From Evansella caseinilytica (lineage in GTDB: Bacteria > Bacillota > Bacilli > Bacillales > Salisediminibacteriaceae), in the NCBI RefSeq assembly GCF_900107275.1, contig NZ_FNPI01000003.1, positions 62,001 to 126,000 on the forward strand: a stretch of DNA of 64,000 nucleotides, read 5' to 3'. Shown here piece after piece: positions 48,123 through 57,056 of this stretch. Both the position numbers and the translations under genes were made by a program. Under the pieces are notes generated by a model. It saw only the letters and a list, made by a program, of their open reading frames with translations. It was not told the DNA's origin and searched no databases. Each line of letters begins with the position of its first letter. Position 1 is the stretch's first letter.

Positions 48123-48680
48123 TCATACTTCCATAATTTCTGCTTCTTTTTCTTTTGCAATCGTATCTAATTTTTGGATAACTTTGTCCGTTAATTTCTG
48201 AACTTCCTCTTGCCCTCGGCGTAAATCATCCTCCGTCAGCTCGCCATCCTTTTCCAGCTTCTTCAGCTCATCGTTGGCATCGCGGCGAATATTTCGCACC
48301 GCCACCTTGGCTTCTTCCGTGTAACGGCCCACCAATTTAACGAGTTCACGGCGCCGTTCTTCCGTCAGAGCTGGAATGGAGATGCGAATAATATTTCCGT
48401 CATTAGCTGGCGACAAGCCGAGATCCGCCTTTTGGATTGCTCGTTCGATATCAGCAATCGAGGATTTGTCAAACGGCTGAATCGTCAGCATTCTCGCCTC
48501 CGGCACGGTAATCGTTGCCAACTGATTTAACGGCGTCATCATTCCATAATATTCAACCTGCACTTTGTCCAGCAGCGCCGGGTTTGCCCGTCCGGCACGA
48601 ATCGTTCCTAATTCTTTTCGAAACGCTTCAACCGACTTATTCATTTTTTCTTCCGACAGATTAAGTACTTCCTTTGACAT
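48123..48680 (-). CDS. frr: Ribosome recycling factor
   Basis: Splits post-termination ribosomes together with EF-G. A 185-residue protein with typical ends ([59 protein letters not shown]). The ATG overlaps the pyrH stop by one base (TAATG), indicating coupling. Confidence 0.97.
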   Translation of the reverse strand: MSKEVLNLSEEKMNKSVEAFRKELGTIRAGRANPALLDKVQVEYYGMMTPLNQLATITVPEARMLTIQPFDKSSIADIERAIQKADLGLSPANDGNIIRISIPALTEERRRELVKLVGRYTEEAKVAVRNIRRDANDELKKLEKDGELTEDDLRRGQEEVQKLTDKVIQKLDTIAKEKEAEIMEV

Positions 48681-49405
48681 TATTCCTTCCCCCTTATGAT
48701 CGTTCCAATTTCTTCACCTAAAACAGCTCGCTTAATATTCCCTTCCTCCATGATGGAAAAGACAATCAGCGGAATGTTATTATCCATACACAACGAGGAT
48801 GCAGTGGAATCCATTACTGCCAAGCCTTCTTTCAATAAGTCAAGGTACGTCAATGTGTCGTATTTCACCGCGGATGCATCAACGGACGGATCTGCACTGT
48901 AAACGCCATCCACTTTATTTTTTGCCATTAAAATGACGTCTGCTTCAATTTCGGCGGCTCTCAGGGCGGCGGTGGTATCTGTTGAAAAATATGGGTTGCC
49001 TGTGCCGGCAGCAAAGATGACTACACGCTTTTTCTCCAGGTGCCGTATCGCACGCCGCCGTATGTATGGCTCTGCTACTTGACGCATTTCAATCGAGCTT
49101 TGAACCCTTGTCTGTACACCGATATTTTCAAGGCTGTCCTGCAGCGCAAGGGAGTTCATCACTGTGGCAAGCATCCCCATGTAATCGGCCGTTGCCCGGT
49201 CCATTCCTTTGGCACTGCCCGCCATTCCCCGCCAAATATTACCTCCGCCGACAATGATGGCCACTTCAATATCCAGGTCGATTATCTCACGTATTTGTTC
49301 TGCGATGGATTGGATGACAGAAGGATCAATGCCGTATCCTTGTTCTCCAGCCAGTGCCTCTCCACTTAATTTTAACACAATACGATTGTATTTTGGTTTT
49401 TTCAT
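48680..49405 (-). CDS. pyrH: UMP kinase
   Basis: Phosphorylates UMP to UDP. A 241-residue amino-acid-kinase-fold protein with [24 protein letters not shown] and [20 protein letters not shown] start at the second of two adjacent ATGs (49405), 4 bases after GGAGGA; a TTG-initiated extension upstream is rejected. It is separated from tsf by a terminator and two family A copies. Confidence 0.96.
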   Translation of the reverse strand: MKKPKYNRIVLKLSGEALAGEQGYGIDPSVIQSIAEQIREIIDLDIEVAIIVGGGNIWRGMAGSAKGMDRATADYMGMLATVMNSLALQDSLENIGVQTRVQSSIEMRQVAEPYIRRRAIRHLEKKRVVIFAAGTGNPYFSTDTTAALRAAEIEADVILMAKNKVDGVYSADPSVDASAVKYDTLTYLDLLKEGLAVMDSTASSLCMDNNIPLIVFSIMEEGNIKRAVLGEEIGTIIRGKE

Positions 49406-49467
49406 CATGTCCTCCAATACTCTCGTTTTCCACTGATGCCGCTGCAACTGCAACAACGTTCTTTTAA

Positions 49468-49608
49468 GTGTTTGTTTAAAAAAGATCGTTTTTTATCTTT
49501 TTAAACAAACACGATGCAATGAGTGAAGTCGATGCTTTCTTTTCAAACCGGCTATGAGTGGTTTTCTCGTAGTCGGTTGCATCGAACGGAACCATTGCCC
49601 CTTTAAAC
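49468..49608. repeat. Family A repeat between tsf and pyrH
   Basis: First hairpin GTGTTTGTTTAAAAAAGATC with ATCTTTTTAAACAAACAC: the TTTAAA core replaces TTCAAA/TTTGAA of other copies on both arms. GATGCAATGAGTGAAGTCG, tip hairpin ACCGGCTATGAG/CTCGTAGTCGGT (one G-U) and ACGGAACCATTGCCC follow. Confidence 0.85.
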
Positions 49609-49618
49609 AGGCTCTTTA

Positions 49619-49669
49619 AATATTTGTTTAAAAAAGATCGTTTTTTATCTTTTTAAACAAACACGATGC
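49619..49669. repeat. Partial second family A copy
   Basis: Only the first hairpin (ATTTGTTTAAAAAAGATC, ATCTTTTTAAACAAACAC) plus GATGC is present, in tandem after the full copy and with the same TTTAAA core, so it probably arose by local duplication. Confidence 0.75.
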
Positions 49670-49695
49670 TTTTATTAACCGGGAGCTTTCTTAGG

Positions 49696-49720
49696 AAAAA
49701 GGGACACGGCTGTGCCCCTT
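49696..49720 (-). terminator. Terminator of tsf
   Basis: On the minus strand AAGGGGCAC pairs with GTGTCCCTT (one G-U) around AGCC, followed by TTTCC. It lies about 12 bases after the tsf stop. Confidence 0.8.
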
Positions 49721-49732
49721 CTATGGTTATCG

Positions 49733-50617
49733 TTATTTTTTGATTTGAGACATTACTTCTTCAGCGAAGTTTTCTTCCCGCTTTTCAATGCCTTCTCCCA
49801 CTTCATAGCGGTGAAACAGCACAACGGAAGCACCTTTGGATGCTAAGTATTTGCCGACCTTATGATCGCTGTCCTTGACAAATGCCTGGTCATTCAAGCA
49901 AATATCTTCAAAATATTTGCCGAGACGGCCTTCTACCATTTTCTCTACAATTTTCTCTGGTTTTCCTTCATTTAATGCTTGCTGTTTTAAAATTTCACGC
50001 TCATGATTCACTTCATCCTGAGACACTTGGTCACGGCTAACGTACTTTGGATTAATCGCCGCAACATGCATCGCGATATCCTTGGCAAGCTCTTCATCCT
50101 GTGTACCGTCAAGCAACGTCAGTACACCAATGCGTCCGCCCATGTGGAGGTATGCTCCAAATGCTTGGTTCTCGTTACGTTCTACAAGGGCAAAGCGGCG
50201 AAGCGAGATTTTTTCACCGATTTTTGCAATTTGATTGTTAATGTAGTTTTCCAGCGTATCGGCATCGCCGTCAAACGGCTGGACCAATGCTTCTTCCACA
50301 CTTGCCGGCTTGCTGTTTAATAAATGAGCAGCGACTGTATCAACAAGAGTGATGAAATTTTCATTTTTTGCCACAAAGTCAGTTTCCGCATTGATCTCTA
50401 CAATCACGGCTTGATTTCCGGAAGTTTTGATATGGGCCAACCCTTCTGCCGCCACGCGATCAGCTTTTTTCGCAGCGCTGGCAATTCCTTTTTCCCTTAG
50501 AAAGTCAACGGCCTTGTCCATATCACCGTTCGTTTCAGTCAATGCTTTTTTACAATCCATCATCCCTGCGCCTGTTTTTTCGCGCAGTTCTTTTACCATA
50601 CTTGCTGTAATTGCCAT
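49733..50617 (-). CDS. tsf: Translation elongation factor Ts
   Basis: Nucleotide-exchange factor for EF-Tu. A 294-residue protein with the UBA-like N-terminus ([20 protein letters not shown]) and [15 protein letters not shown]; full length. The start follows AGGAGGAAT. It lies 296 bases after rpsB, with a terminator-like hairpin and a family A repeat between them. Confidence 0.97.
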   Translation of the reverse strand: MAITASMVKELREKTGAGMMDCKKALTETNGDMDKAVDFLREKGIASAAKKADRVAAEGLAHIKTSGNQAVIVEINAETDFVAKNENFITLVDTVAAHLLNSKPASVEEALVQPFDGDADTLENYINNQIAKIGEKISLRRFALVERNENQAFGAYLHMGGRIGVLTLLDGTQDEELAKDIAMHVAAINPKYVSRDQVSQDEVNHEREILKQQALNEGKPEKIVEKMVEGRLGKYFEDICLNDQAFVKDSDHKVGKYLASKGASVVLFHRYEVGEGIEKREENFAEEVMSQIKK

Positions 50618-50667
50618 GGGGAAATTCCTCCTTCTATATTATGTAGCATGCTTCTGCTTTTTTTAAA

Positions 50668-50866
50668 GTGTTTGTTCAAAAAGATCGTTTTTTATCTTTA
50701 TTAAACAAACACGAAGCAATGAGTGGAGCCGATGCATTCTTTTCAGACCGGCTGCGAGTGGTTTTCTCAGAGCCAGGATGGCGACATTCCGCCGTTGCTC
50801 ACAGGACGTGAGCGGACTTAGGTGGAATTGGGGCGCATCGAGCGGAGCCATTGCCTTTTTAAAAAA
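50668..50866. repeat. Family A repeat, long variant, between rpsB and tsf
   Basis: Starts GTGTTTGTTCAAAAAGATCG, then ACGAAGCAATGAGTGGAGCC. Instead of the standard tip right arm it carries about 70 extra bases (GAGCCAGGATGGCGACATTC to CCCAATTCC-like end) including GCTCACAGGACGTGAGC. The same insert, diverged with paired changes, is in the copy at 25992. It ends CGAGCGGAGCCATTGCC. Confidence 0.85.
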
Positions 50867-50898
50867 GGTGATAAAGGGTCAAGCCCTCTATCACCCTT
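50861..50898 (-). terminator. Terminator/attenuator after rpsB
   Basis: On the minus strand AAGGGTGATAGAGGGC pairs with CCCTTTATCACCTT, followed by TTTTAA. It is 16 bases after the rpsB stop and should reduce read-through into tsf. Confidence 0.75.
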
Positions 50899-50913
50899 GT
50901 AGGACGAACTGGA

Positions 50914-51627
50914 TTAAGCAGTTGTTGTTGCCGTGTCAGCAGCTTCACCTTGGTTTGCTTCGATGATTCCGTCAGCCATTTTCGCTGTTAACAACCTTAC
51001 AGCGCGAATGGCGTCATCGTTACCAGGGATGACATAGTCAATCTCATCTGGATCACAGTTTGTATCAACGATCGCAACGATCGGGATATTCAACTTGCGA
51101 GCTTCCGCAACAGCGATTCGCTCTTTGCGAGGATCAATGATGAACAACGCATCAGGAAGCTTCTCCATATCCTTGATGCCGCCAAGGAATTTTTCAAGAC
51201 GGTCCATTTCCTTCTTCAAAAGAACAACCTCTTTTTTCGGAAGAACATCGAAAGTGCCATCTTCCTGCATACGCTCAAGGTCTTTTAAGCGACCGATACG
51301 CTTGCGAATCGTATCGAAGTTCGTCAATGTACCGCCTAACCAGCGTTGGTTAATGAAGTACATTCCGCTTCGTTCCGCTTCTTCTTTTACAGCATCTTGA
51401 GCCTGCTTTTTTGTACCTACGAAAAGAATCGTTCCGCCTTGTCCAGCAAGGTCGCGGATGAAGTTATACGCTTCTTCCACTTTCTTGACCGTCTTTTGCA
51501 GGTCAATAATATAAATACCGTTTCTTTCTGTGAAGATGTAGCGATCCATCTTAGGGTTCCAGCGACGTGTTTGGTGGCCGAAGTGCACCCCTGCTTCTAA
51601 AAGCTGTTTCATGGAAATCACTGCCAT
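50914..51627 (-). CDS. rpsB: Small-subunit ribosomal protein uS2
   Basis: A 237-residue ribosomal protein ([48 protein letters not shown]-like segment). The start at 51627 lies behind GAGGAGGTG. A good promoter at 51742-51770 precedes a leader of about 110 bases. It is followed by tsf. Confidence 0.97.
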   Translation of the reverse strand: MAVISMKQLLEAGVHFGHQTRRWNPKMDRYIFTERNGIYIIDLQKTVKKVEEAYNFIRDLAGQGGTILFVGTKKQAQDAVKEEAERSGMYFINQRWLGGTLTNFDTIRKRIGRLKDLERMQEDGTFDVLPKKEVVLLKKEMDRLEKFLGGIKDMEKLPDALFIIDPRKERIAVAEARKLNIPIVAIVDTNCDPDEIDYVIPGNDDAIRAVRLLTAKMADGIIEANQGEAADTATTTA

Positions 51628-51741
51628 TTCACACACCTCCTCTTGGTTTTTTGTCCTCCGCTCCCTTCCTCTTTAAACAAAACTGCTGATGCAGCACCGT
51701 TGCTTAAATCAGGTAAGCGTGTGTGATTAACACCGAGAAAT

Positions 51742-51770
51742 AATATACCATATTGTTTTGACGATGACAA
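51742..51770 (-). promoter_or_regulatory. Predicted sigma-A promoter of rpsB
   Basis: On the minus strand TTGTCA (51765-51770) and TATATT (51742-51747) are 17 bases apart. The leader contains GCTTACCTGATTTAAGC and GCTGCATCAGC hairpins, possibly an S2 autoregulatory site. Confidence 0.75.
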
Positions 51771-51783
51771 GTACCGAACAAGT

Positions 51784-52338
51784 TTATTTATAAAACTTCA
51801 ACAGTAATTCCACTTCCCCTGCGCCCATCTTTAGTTTTTTGGCAATTTCCTTCGTGGAATATCCCTGGCGATGGAGATCCAGCACACCGGAGGTAGAGGA
51901 AGCTTCCATCTCGGCCTCTGCTTCCGGAACCGGCGGGCTGTAAGCCGCATATTTTTCTTCTTCCGTTACCGGCTCCTGTGGATCATCGGCGGATTCTGCT
52001 GCTTTTGTCGGCACGACGAGCGGCTCTTTTTCGGTGTTTTTAGCGAGGATGTTTTCTTGAATTACCGGATCATCGCTGCTGTTACCGCTATTCTCCATTA
52101 TTAACATGTCCGGCTTTTTTATAACCGGATATTCCTTCGCCTGTTTCGAAATCATTCTCACCAGCCGCTCATTATTTTCCTTCATCTCCGCAGTATAAGA
52201 CACTAAAAGATCTTCCATATCTTTTAGTGTCTTTTCATTATCGACGGGCTGCCGTGCTCCTTGGCGCTGAAAAAGCAGAATGATGAAATAAAAGCTGATG
52301 AGATGTAATATAAAGCTGATCAAAAGTATGTATATCAT
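51784..52338 (-). CDS. swrB: SwrB-like protein (YlxL)
   Basis: A 184-residue single-span membrane protein. Residues 3-24 are hydrophobic (ILLISFILHLISFYFIILLF), followed by a charged region likely to form a coiled coil and a C-terminal helix-turn-helix-like segment (GVLDLHRQGYSTKEIAKKLK). In B. subtilis SwrB after sigD promotes flagellar basal-body maturation and swarming. The position between sigD and rpsB supports the call; sequence conservation in this family is low. Confidence 0.8.
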   Translation of the reverse strand: MIYILLISFILHLISFYFIILLFQRQGARQPVDNEKTLKDMEDLLVSYTAEMKENNERLVRMISKQAKEYPVIKKPDMLIMENSGNSSDDPVIQENILAKNTEKEPLVVPTKAAESADDPQEPVTEEEKYAAYSPPVPEAEAEMEASSTSGVLDLHRQGYSTKEIAKKLKMGAGEVELLLKFYK

Positions 52339-52542
52339 CGCTTACTCCTTTTCTGAAAAAGCAAGTATCTGTCGTCGCTGGCGGTATCGTATACCTTTTC
52401 AGCCGCTTTTGCCGGGCATCGCGCTTCTATTGCAATACGCATGCTAATAACTGCACAGGAACACGCTGAACCTGCCAGATCAGCCGGGAAAAAACAGGCT
52501 GCAGCTTCCTTTCTTCAGAGATGCTGCCACGGCCGGTCATAT

Positions 52543-52600
52543 GAGAGGATGTTCAAAAGTCCGGAAACCAGCGCCTGCAAGTCGCAGTGCTGCCTGCTAT
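52543..52600. repeat. Family B fragment at the end of the small unknown gene
   Basis: GAGGATGTTCAAAAGTCCGG then AAACCAGCGCCTGCAAGTC is the left end of family B; the remainder is lost. It reaches the stop codon of the gene at 52597. Confidence 0.65.
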
Positions 52601-52923
52601 AGTTTAATATCCACGTGTTTTCCTTTATATGGATGCGCCTCTTCTTTATTCGCTTCGGAAGCTTCGTCTTCTTGCTTTTTTTTAGCTTTGACATGTTTGT
52701 TTGAATTATTTCCTTTTTGTTCCTCATCCCGGCTGATTTTTTTCTGAATCGCTGATTCCGTTTCCGTAATGATTTGGTTTTTCTGCCTTTGTTCTTCTGC
52801 CTGCTTTTGAGCCAATTGATCCTGAACTACCGCACTTCGTTGCTGGATTTGATCTTGGAGTTTACCTGCTGTCTGGGTTCTCGGCAAGGCGACTTGCAAT
52901 TCGATTGATTTTAAGCCTGACAT
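52597..52923 (-). CDS. Small charged protein of unknown function in the flagellar cluster
   Basis: A 108-residue soluble protein (MSGLKSIELQVALPRTQTAG), rich in Gln, Glu and Lys with a long predicted coiled coil (LAQKQAEEQRQKNQIITETE) and a Lys-rich tail. The start at 52923 has GGGAGG 8 bases upstream. Genes of this kind occur after the DUF342 gene in related bacilli, but I know no function. Flagellar or surface-related roles are guesses from context. Confidence 0.75.
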   Translation of the reverse strand: MSGLKSIELQVALPRTQTAGKLQDQIQQRSAVVQDQLAQKQAEEQRQKNQIITETESAIQKKISRDEEQKGNNSNKHVKAKKKQEDEASEANKEEAHPYKGKHVDIKL

Positions 52924-52961
52924 TTCCAGTTCCTCCCTTAGCCGCTTTTTTTCATTCAAAC

Positions 52962-53150
52962 GGAGGTTCAAAAAGTCCGGGAAACAGTGTCGGCGAATCT
53001 CATCGATGCGTTGCCTCTCCGCTGCTCACGTACGTTTCCGTGTACGCTCCGCTGCTCGAGCCTGCCGCGCCTCGATCTTCTTACCCACTGTTATGTCCTC
53101 CTTTTTGAACTCACACTTTAATAGAGGATGTTCAAAAAGTCCGGGAAATT
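52962..53150. repeat. Family B repeat plus a following left-end fragment
   Basis: GGAGGTTCAAAAAGTCCGGG to CTCCTTTTTGAACTCACAC is a full copy (52962-53116). It is followed by GAGGATGTTCAAAAAGTCCG (53124-53145), the start of a second copy. The block ends 10 bases from the DUF342 gene stop. Confidence 0.8.
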
Positions 53151-53159
53151 TTTCTATTT

Positions 53160-54548
53160 TCAAACAATCGGCTCGAAAACAATTTCACTGCGGTCGAGTC
53201 GAAATTGGACATTTTCATACTTCGTGACGATTTTCCGCCGATACTTGCCAAAATAAATGTCCGTGTTCGGGTGCACCGCGTTGTATATTTGAATTTTTGC
53301 TTCTTCCTGGTTTTCAAAAATATCATTAATATCAGATAATTTGTCCCTTAACTCGCCAAGTCGGTTTTCCGTTTCCTGAATAGACTGACGTATACGCAGC
53401 TTCAATACCCGTTCCTTCGCTTCCAACGAGGCGGTCTTTTCCTTTTCCAGCATTTTTACGAGCAAGATTTTCAGCTTTTCCAGTTCCGATTCCATTTGCG
53501 TCAGTTCGGATTTGTATTTTTTTTCTTCTTCAATGATTTTTTGGCTGATTCCCAGATATAATGAAGTTGGAGAATTCATTGTATTTCCAATTTCATTGAC
53601 TTCGATTCCCATGCTCGAGGAGACGTTGCCACCGACGATATTCCCTCTTCCCTGCTTGCAAATAATGTGCCCCATGGCAGTAATTTGACTATGCAAAATC
53701 GATTTATGCACAAAGACACTTCCGCCGGTTTCCACATTTCCTTGATTGATAAACGAGGTGTGAAAATCCCCGCCCGCCTTGATCATTCCTTTTCCTTGGG
53801 CTACGACACCTTGATGAATAAAAATGGAGCCGGCCGCTTCCAGTTCCGCAGACTCGACGGAGCCATGAATACGAATATCTCCTTTTGCTTTGATCCGATA
53901 TCCGGAAGGCACTCCCCCGCGAATCTCGACGTTTCCAATGAAATCAATGTTTCCGGTCTGCATGTCCAAGTCTCCATTAACTTCATAAACAGGATAGACA
54001 TGAATGACCTTTGATTCCATTGCTACCTGCCCGTCAGTCGTTGCGATAACTTCCTTCCCGTCGTCACTGATCCTAGTGTTTTTCCCTGGCCTCAGCTTCA
54101 GATCTCTGCCCGGCTTTGCTTTGATTTCTTTGCCGAGGACATTCATCCCGTTTTTTTCTTCCGTCTTATCAATTTTAACTCCGATGACTTCTCCTGTTGT
54201 CACCGTCGGGATAACCATCACCTCGCGGAAATTGACCTCCTTGGAGCGATTGTCATCCAGATCGTGCCGGTTCTTTTTTTTCTCTATTGTTATTAGCGCT
54301 TTCAAATACGCATCTTCTCCTGGAATCGGCTTGATTCCTTCTGCAATTTTCACCGGCAACCGCACGCGTTTGGCGGCAATTTGTTCCACAACGTCTTCAT
54401 CCACGCCGAAAACGACACCGCTGCTCTGGATGAACTGTTTCAGCTCCTCCAAATCAATTTCATCATTGAGCTCATTCTTTTGATTTATCCTTGCTTCCAT
54501 TTTATCTTGTGATATCTCTATCTCGAAATGTTCTTGTAACTCTGCCAT
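53160..54548 (-). CDS. FapA-like DUF342 protein
   Basis: A 462-residue DUF342 (FapA) family protein. The central part is a right-handed beta-helix-like repeat (VNGDLDMQTGNIDFIGNVEI, GDIRIHGSVESAELEAAGSI) and the C-terminus a coiled coil (YKSELTQMESELEKLKILLV). Function is unclear; relatives sit in motility clusters. The start at 54548 follows GGGAGGGGG. It lies 38 bases after sigD; B. subtilis lacks a gene here. Confidence 0.85.
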   Translation of the reverse strand: MAELQEHFEIEISQDKMEARINQKNELNDEIDLEELKQFIQSSGVVFGVDEDVVEQIAAKRVRLPVKIAEGIKPIPGEDAYLKALITIEKKKNRHDLDDNRSKEVNFREVMVIPTVTTGEVIGVKIDKTEEKNGMNVLGKEIKAKPGRDLKLRPGKNTRISDDGKEVIATTDGQVAMESKVIHVYPVYEVNGDLDMQTGNIDFIGNVEIRGGVPSGYRIKAKGDIRIHGSVESAELEAAGSIFIHQGVVAQGKGMIKAGGDFHTSFINQGNVETGGSVFVHKSILHSQITAMGHIICKQGRGNIVGGNVSSSMGIEVNEIGNTMNSPTSLYLGISQKIIEEEKKYKSELTQMESELEKLKILLVKMLEKEKTASLEAKERVLKLRIRQSIQETENRLGELRDKLSDINDIFENQEEAKIQIYNAVHPNTDIYFGKYRRKIVTKYENVQFRLDRSEIVFEPIV

Positions 54549-54586
54549 AAAAAAACCCCCTCCCAATGGAAATACGTCACATTACA

Positions 54587-55360
54587 TCATTTCATTGTTG
54601 TTTTATTCATGGCATTCTGCAACTTAAAAATTGCACGCGAGTGAATCTGTGAAATTCTCGAAGTGGAAAGATGTAATATTTCGCCAATTTCAGTCAATGT
54701 CAACTCATCGAAATAAAACAGGCTGATGATCAATTGCTCCTTTTCATTCAATGATTTGATGACCCCTGCCAGTTCCTCAAGCTGCAGCTTATGATCTAAT
54801 GTTTCTTCCGGTGTCATTGTTTTTACGTCAACAATGGTAGATCGATACGTATCTTCCTTCTCAGAATCCGATGTCGGCTCGTCGATGGACAACTGGTTTG
54901 CCATAAAGCTCTCGTTCGATGTCTGTAGCACTTCCACCTCCGACATGCCTAAATACGTTGCCACTTCCTCTGCGGTAACATGTCTGCCTGTTTCCTGTTC
55001 TAGAACTTCCACTGCCTTATCTATCCGCTTCGCTTTTTCACGCACGGAGCGCGGGAGCCAATCTTCCTGACGCAAGCCGTCGATGATCGCTCCCCGGATG
55101 CGGAAGGATGCATAAGTGTCAAACTTTAAATCTCGTGACGGATCAAACTTTTCCAGCGCATCGTACAACCCCATCATGCCATTGCTTCTGAGGTCATCCA
55201 AATGAATATTCCGCGGCAGATTGCTGGCGATTCGATGAACGTGATAATCAACTAACGGCAAATAAGCTTCAATAAGTCGATCACATGCAGAGGAATCGCG
55301 GGCTTCGCTCCAATGATTCCAATCCTGCTTTAATTGAGTAGACACGCTGATCTGTGGCAT
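54587..55360 (-). CDS. sigD: RNA polymerase sigma factor SigD (FliA type)
   Basis: A 257-residue sigma factor of the FliA/WhiG group for late flagellar, chemotaxis and autolysin genes. Region 2 is in LRSNGMMGLYDALEKFDPSR and TYASFRIRGAIIDGLRQEDW; region 4 is in LIISLFYFDELTLTEIGEIL, STSRISQIHSRAIFKLQNAM. It ends the che block, 88 bases after cheD. Confidence 0.95.
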   Translation of the reverse strand: MPQISVSTQLKQDWNHWSEARDSSACDRLIEAYLPLVDYHVHRIASNLPRNIHLDDLRSNGMMGLYDALEKFDPSRDLKFDTYASFRIRGAIIDGLRQEDWLPRSVREKAKRIDKAVEVLEQETGRHVTAEEVATYLGMSEVEVLQTSNESFMANQLSIDEPTSDSEKEDTYRSTIVDVKTMTPEETLDHKLQLEELAGVIKSLNEKEQLIISLFYFDELTLTEIGEILHLSTSRISQIHSRAIFKLQNAMNKTTMK

Positions 55361-55448
55361 TCTTATCCTCCATTCTTTTACAAATTATATAGAAACAACA
55401 TCGCCTTAAGCTTCCGTTCATCCAACACTGTTTTTTAAGCAATCGCCA

Positions 55449-55946
55449 TCAAATCTCTTTTATACCCTTATTCACTGTCCGGATTTCCAGCTTCGATGTC
55501 TCCGGATCAAACTCGATTGTCCGGCCGCTGTTGCCGCCGACATCTTCAGCGATAATCTTAATCTTATAGATGTTCAATGCTGTTTTTACAGCTTCCACAT
55601 TTCTTGGACCGATTCTCATCATCTCATTGGCGGTGCTGAACTGAAACATTTGCGCGCCGCCGGCAATCTTCGCCTTTAAACGCAATCTGCTTGCGCCTGA
55701 CTGCTCTAAATGATGCAGAAGATCTTCTACCGCAGTATCCGCATATTTTGCCCGGTTAACCTGCCCCGATCGTGCCATTGAAGACTCCGGCAGCATGATA
55801 TGGGCCATTCCGCATATTTTCTGCCTTTCTTCATAGATGATAATTCCTACACAAGAGCCTAACCCCGTCGTTCGAATCGTATTGGGAGGGGTGGCATAAT
55901 TTAAATCAGCCATTCCTACTTTAATTACATTTACTACACTACTCAT
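55449..55946 (-). CDS. cheD: Chemoreceptor glutamine deamidase CheD
   Basis: A 165-residue deamidase of receptor Gln residues that also binds CheC. The catalytic Cys is in TTGLGSCVGIIIYE and the His in ICGMAHIMLP. I start at the ATG at 55946, which overlaps the cheC stop region; a TTG one codon upstream is possible. Confidence 0.94.
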   Translation of the reverse strand: MSSVVNVIKVGMADLNYATPPNTIRTTGLGSCVGIIIYEERQKICGMAHIMLPESSMARSGQVNRAKYADTAVEDLLHHLEQSGASRLRLKAKIAGGAQMFQFSTANEMMRIGPRNVEAVKTALNIYKIKIIAEDVGGNSGRTIEFDPETSKLEIRTVNKGIKEI

Positions 55947-56580
55947 CAATGGTAACCCCTAAAGAATTTAAAATGATTTCAAACGAATCCGGATCCGGTA
56001 ACAAAAAGAAATGGCCTTTTGTCTGCTCAGTTTGCAGCGCATCTTTTTCATTTATTTGCGTATCTATAAAAATAGCTGCTTCTCCGACCATGGATAATTC
56101 CAATAGTCCGTAGCTCAAAATCGCCATTGGCATATCGATTGCTAACGCCGGCGGCGACGGCTGCAGATTCAACGACGTGAAATCCGAGAATGCGGCTAAA
56201 TACGATCCCGCCAGGATATTTCCCATTTCATTCAATGCGGAGAATCCCATATCATTTACTTCTTCCGACAGGAAATCCACCGTGCTATCTCCAGTCAGCA
56301 GCTGAATGAGTCTTGACGCTTCCGTTACCGGCAGCATGAAAAACATATTGCCTGGAGCATCGCCTTCAATTCGCAGCATCACGGCAGCGACAACCGCATC
56401 TTCTCCGCCAACGTAAGAACTGATCTCGCTAAACGGGACGACTTGTACGGACGGCACTGTCATGTCTATCGCTTTATTTAGCAGTCTGGAAAGGGCAGTT
56501 GCTGCATGACCTGCCCCAATATTTCCAAGTTCTTTCAGAATATCTAAATGCTGAGGTTTTATCCTCTCCAAGTAGCTCAT
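55939..56580 (-). CDS. cheC: CheY-P phosphatase CheC
   Basis: A 213-residue phosphatase that dephosphorylates CheY-P and works with CheD in adaptation. Both active-site helices are recognisable: ELGNIGAGHAATALSRLL and SALNEMGNILAGSYLAAFSD. It overlaps cheW by 4 bases and cheD at its end. Confidence 0.94.
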   Translation of the reverse strand: MSYLERIKPQHLDILKELGNIGAGHAATALSRLLNKAIDMTVPSVQVVPFSEISSYVGGEDAVVAAVMLRIEGDAPGNMFFMLPVTEASRLIQLLTGDSTVDFLSEEVNDMGFSALNEMGNILAGSYLAAFSDFTSLNLQPSPPALAIDMPMAILSYGLLELSMVGEAAIFIDTQINEKDALQTEQTKGHFFLLPDPDSFEIILNSLGVTIDE

Positions 56581-57056
56581 TGAACATCTGCCTCAACAGA
56601 TTTCAGATCGCTGATTTCTACTGTGTTCAAAACTTTATCCAAGTTCAGCAGGATCAGCAATCGCTTTTCCAGCTTGGCCACACCGCGAATGTAGTTTGCT
56701 TCATATCCGCCGACTACCTCCGGCGGCGGTTCAATGGCAGCTGTCGGAATATCAATGACGTCGTTTGCTGCATCAACAATTAATCCAACCTCGATTTCAT
56801 TCATCGAAACAATGATCACTCTCGTGCTGTCCGAATAGTCGATTTCTTCGATGCCGAACCGGCTTCGCAAATCAATAATCGGGGTAACAACACCGCGAAG
56901 GTTAATAACCCCTTTGACAAACTCAGGAGCATTTGGCACTCTCGTGATTTGCTGTACGCGTTCAATCGATTTCACCTGCTCTACTTCCACACCATATTCT
57001 TCATTCTTCAATTGAAACACGATGACTTTTATATCACTCAAAACAGACTCATTCAT
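56577..57056 (-). CDS. cheW: Chemotaxis coupling protein CheW
   Basis: A 159-residue adapter linking receptors to CheA (VFQLKNEEYGVEVEQVKSIE, FVKGVINLRGVVTPIIDLRS). It overlaps cheC by 4 bases. It is separated from cheA by 146 bases, more than usual. Confidence 0.95.
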   Translation of the reverse strand: MNESVLSDIKVIVFQLKNEEYGVEVEQVKSIERVQQITRVPNAPEFVKGVINLRGVVTPIIDLRSRFGIEEIDYSDSTRVIIVSMNEIEVGLIVDAANDVIDIPTAAIEPPPEVVGGYEANYIRGVAKLEKRLLILLNLDKVLNTVEISDLKSVEADVQ

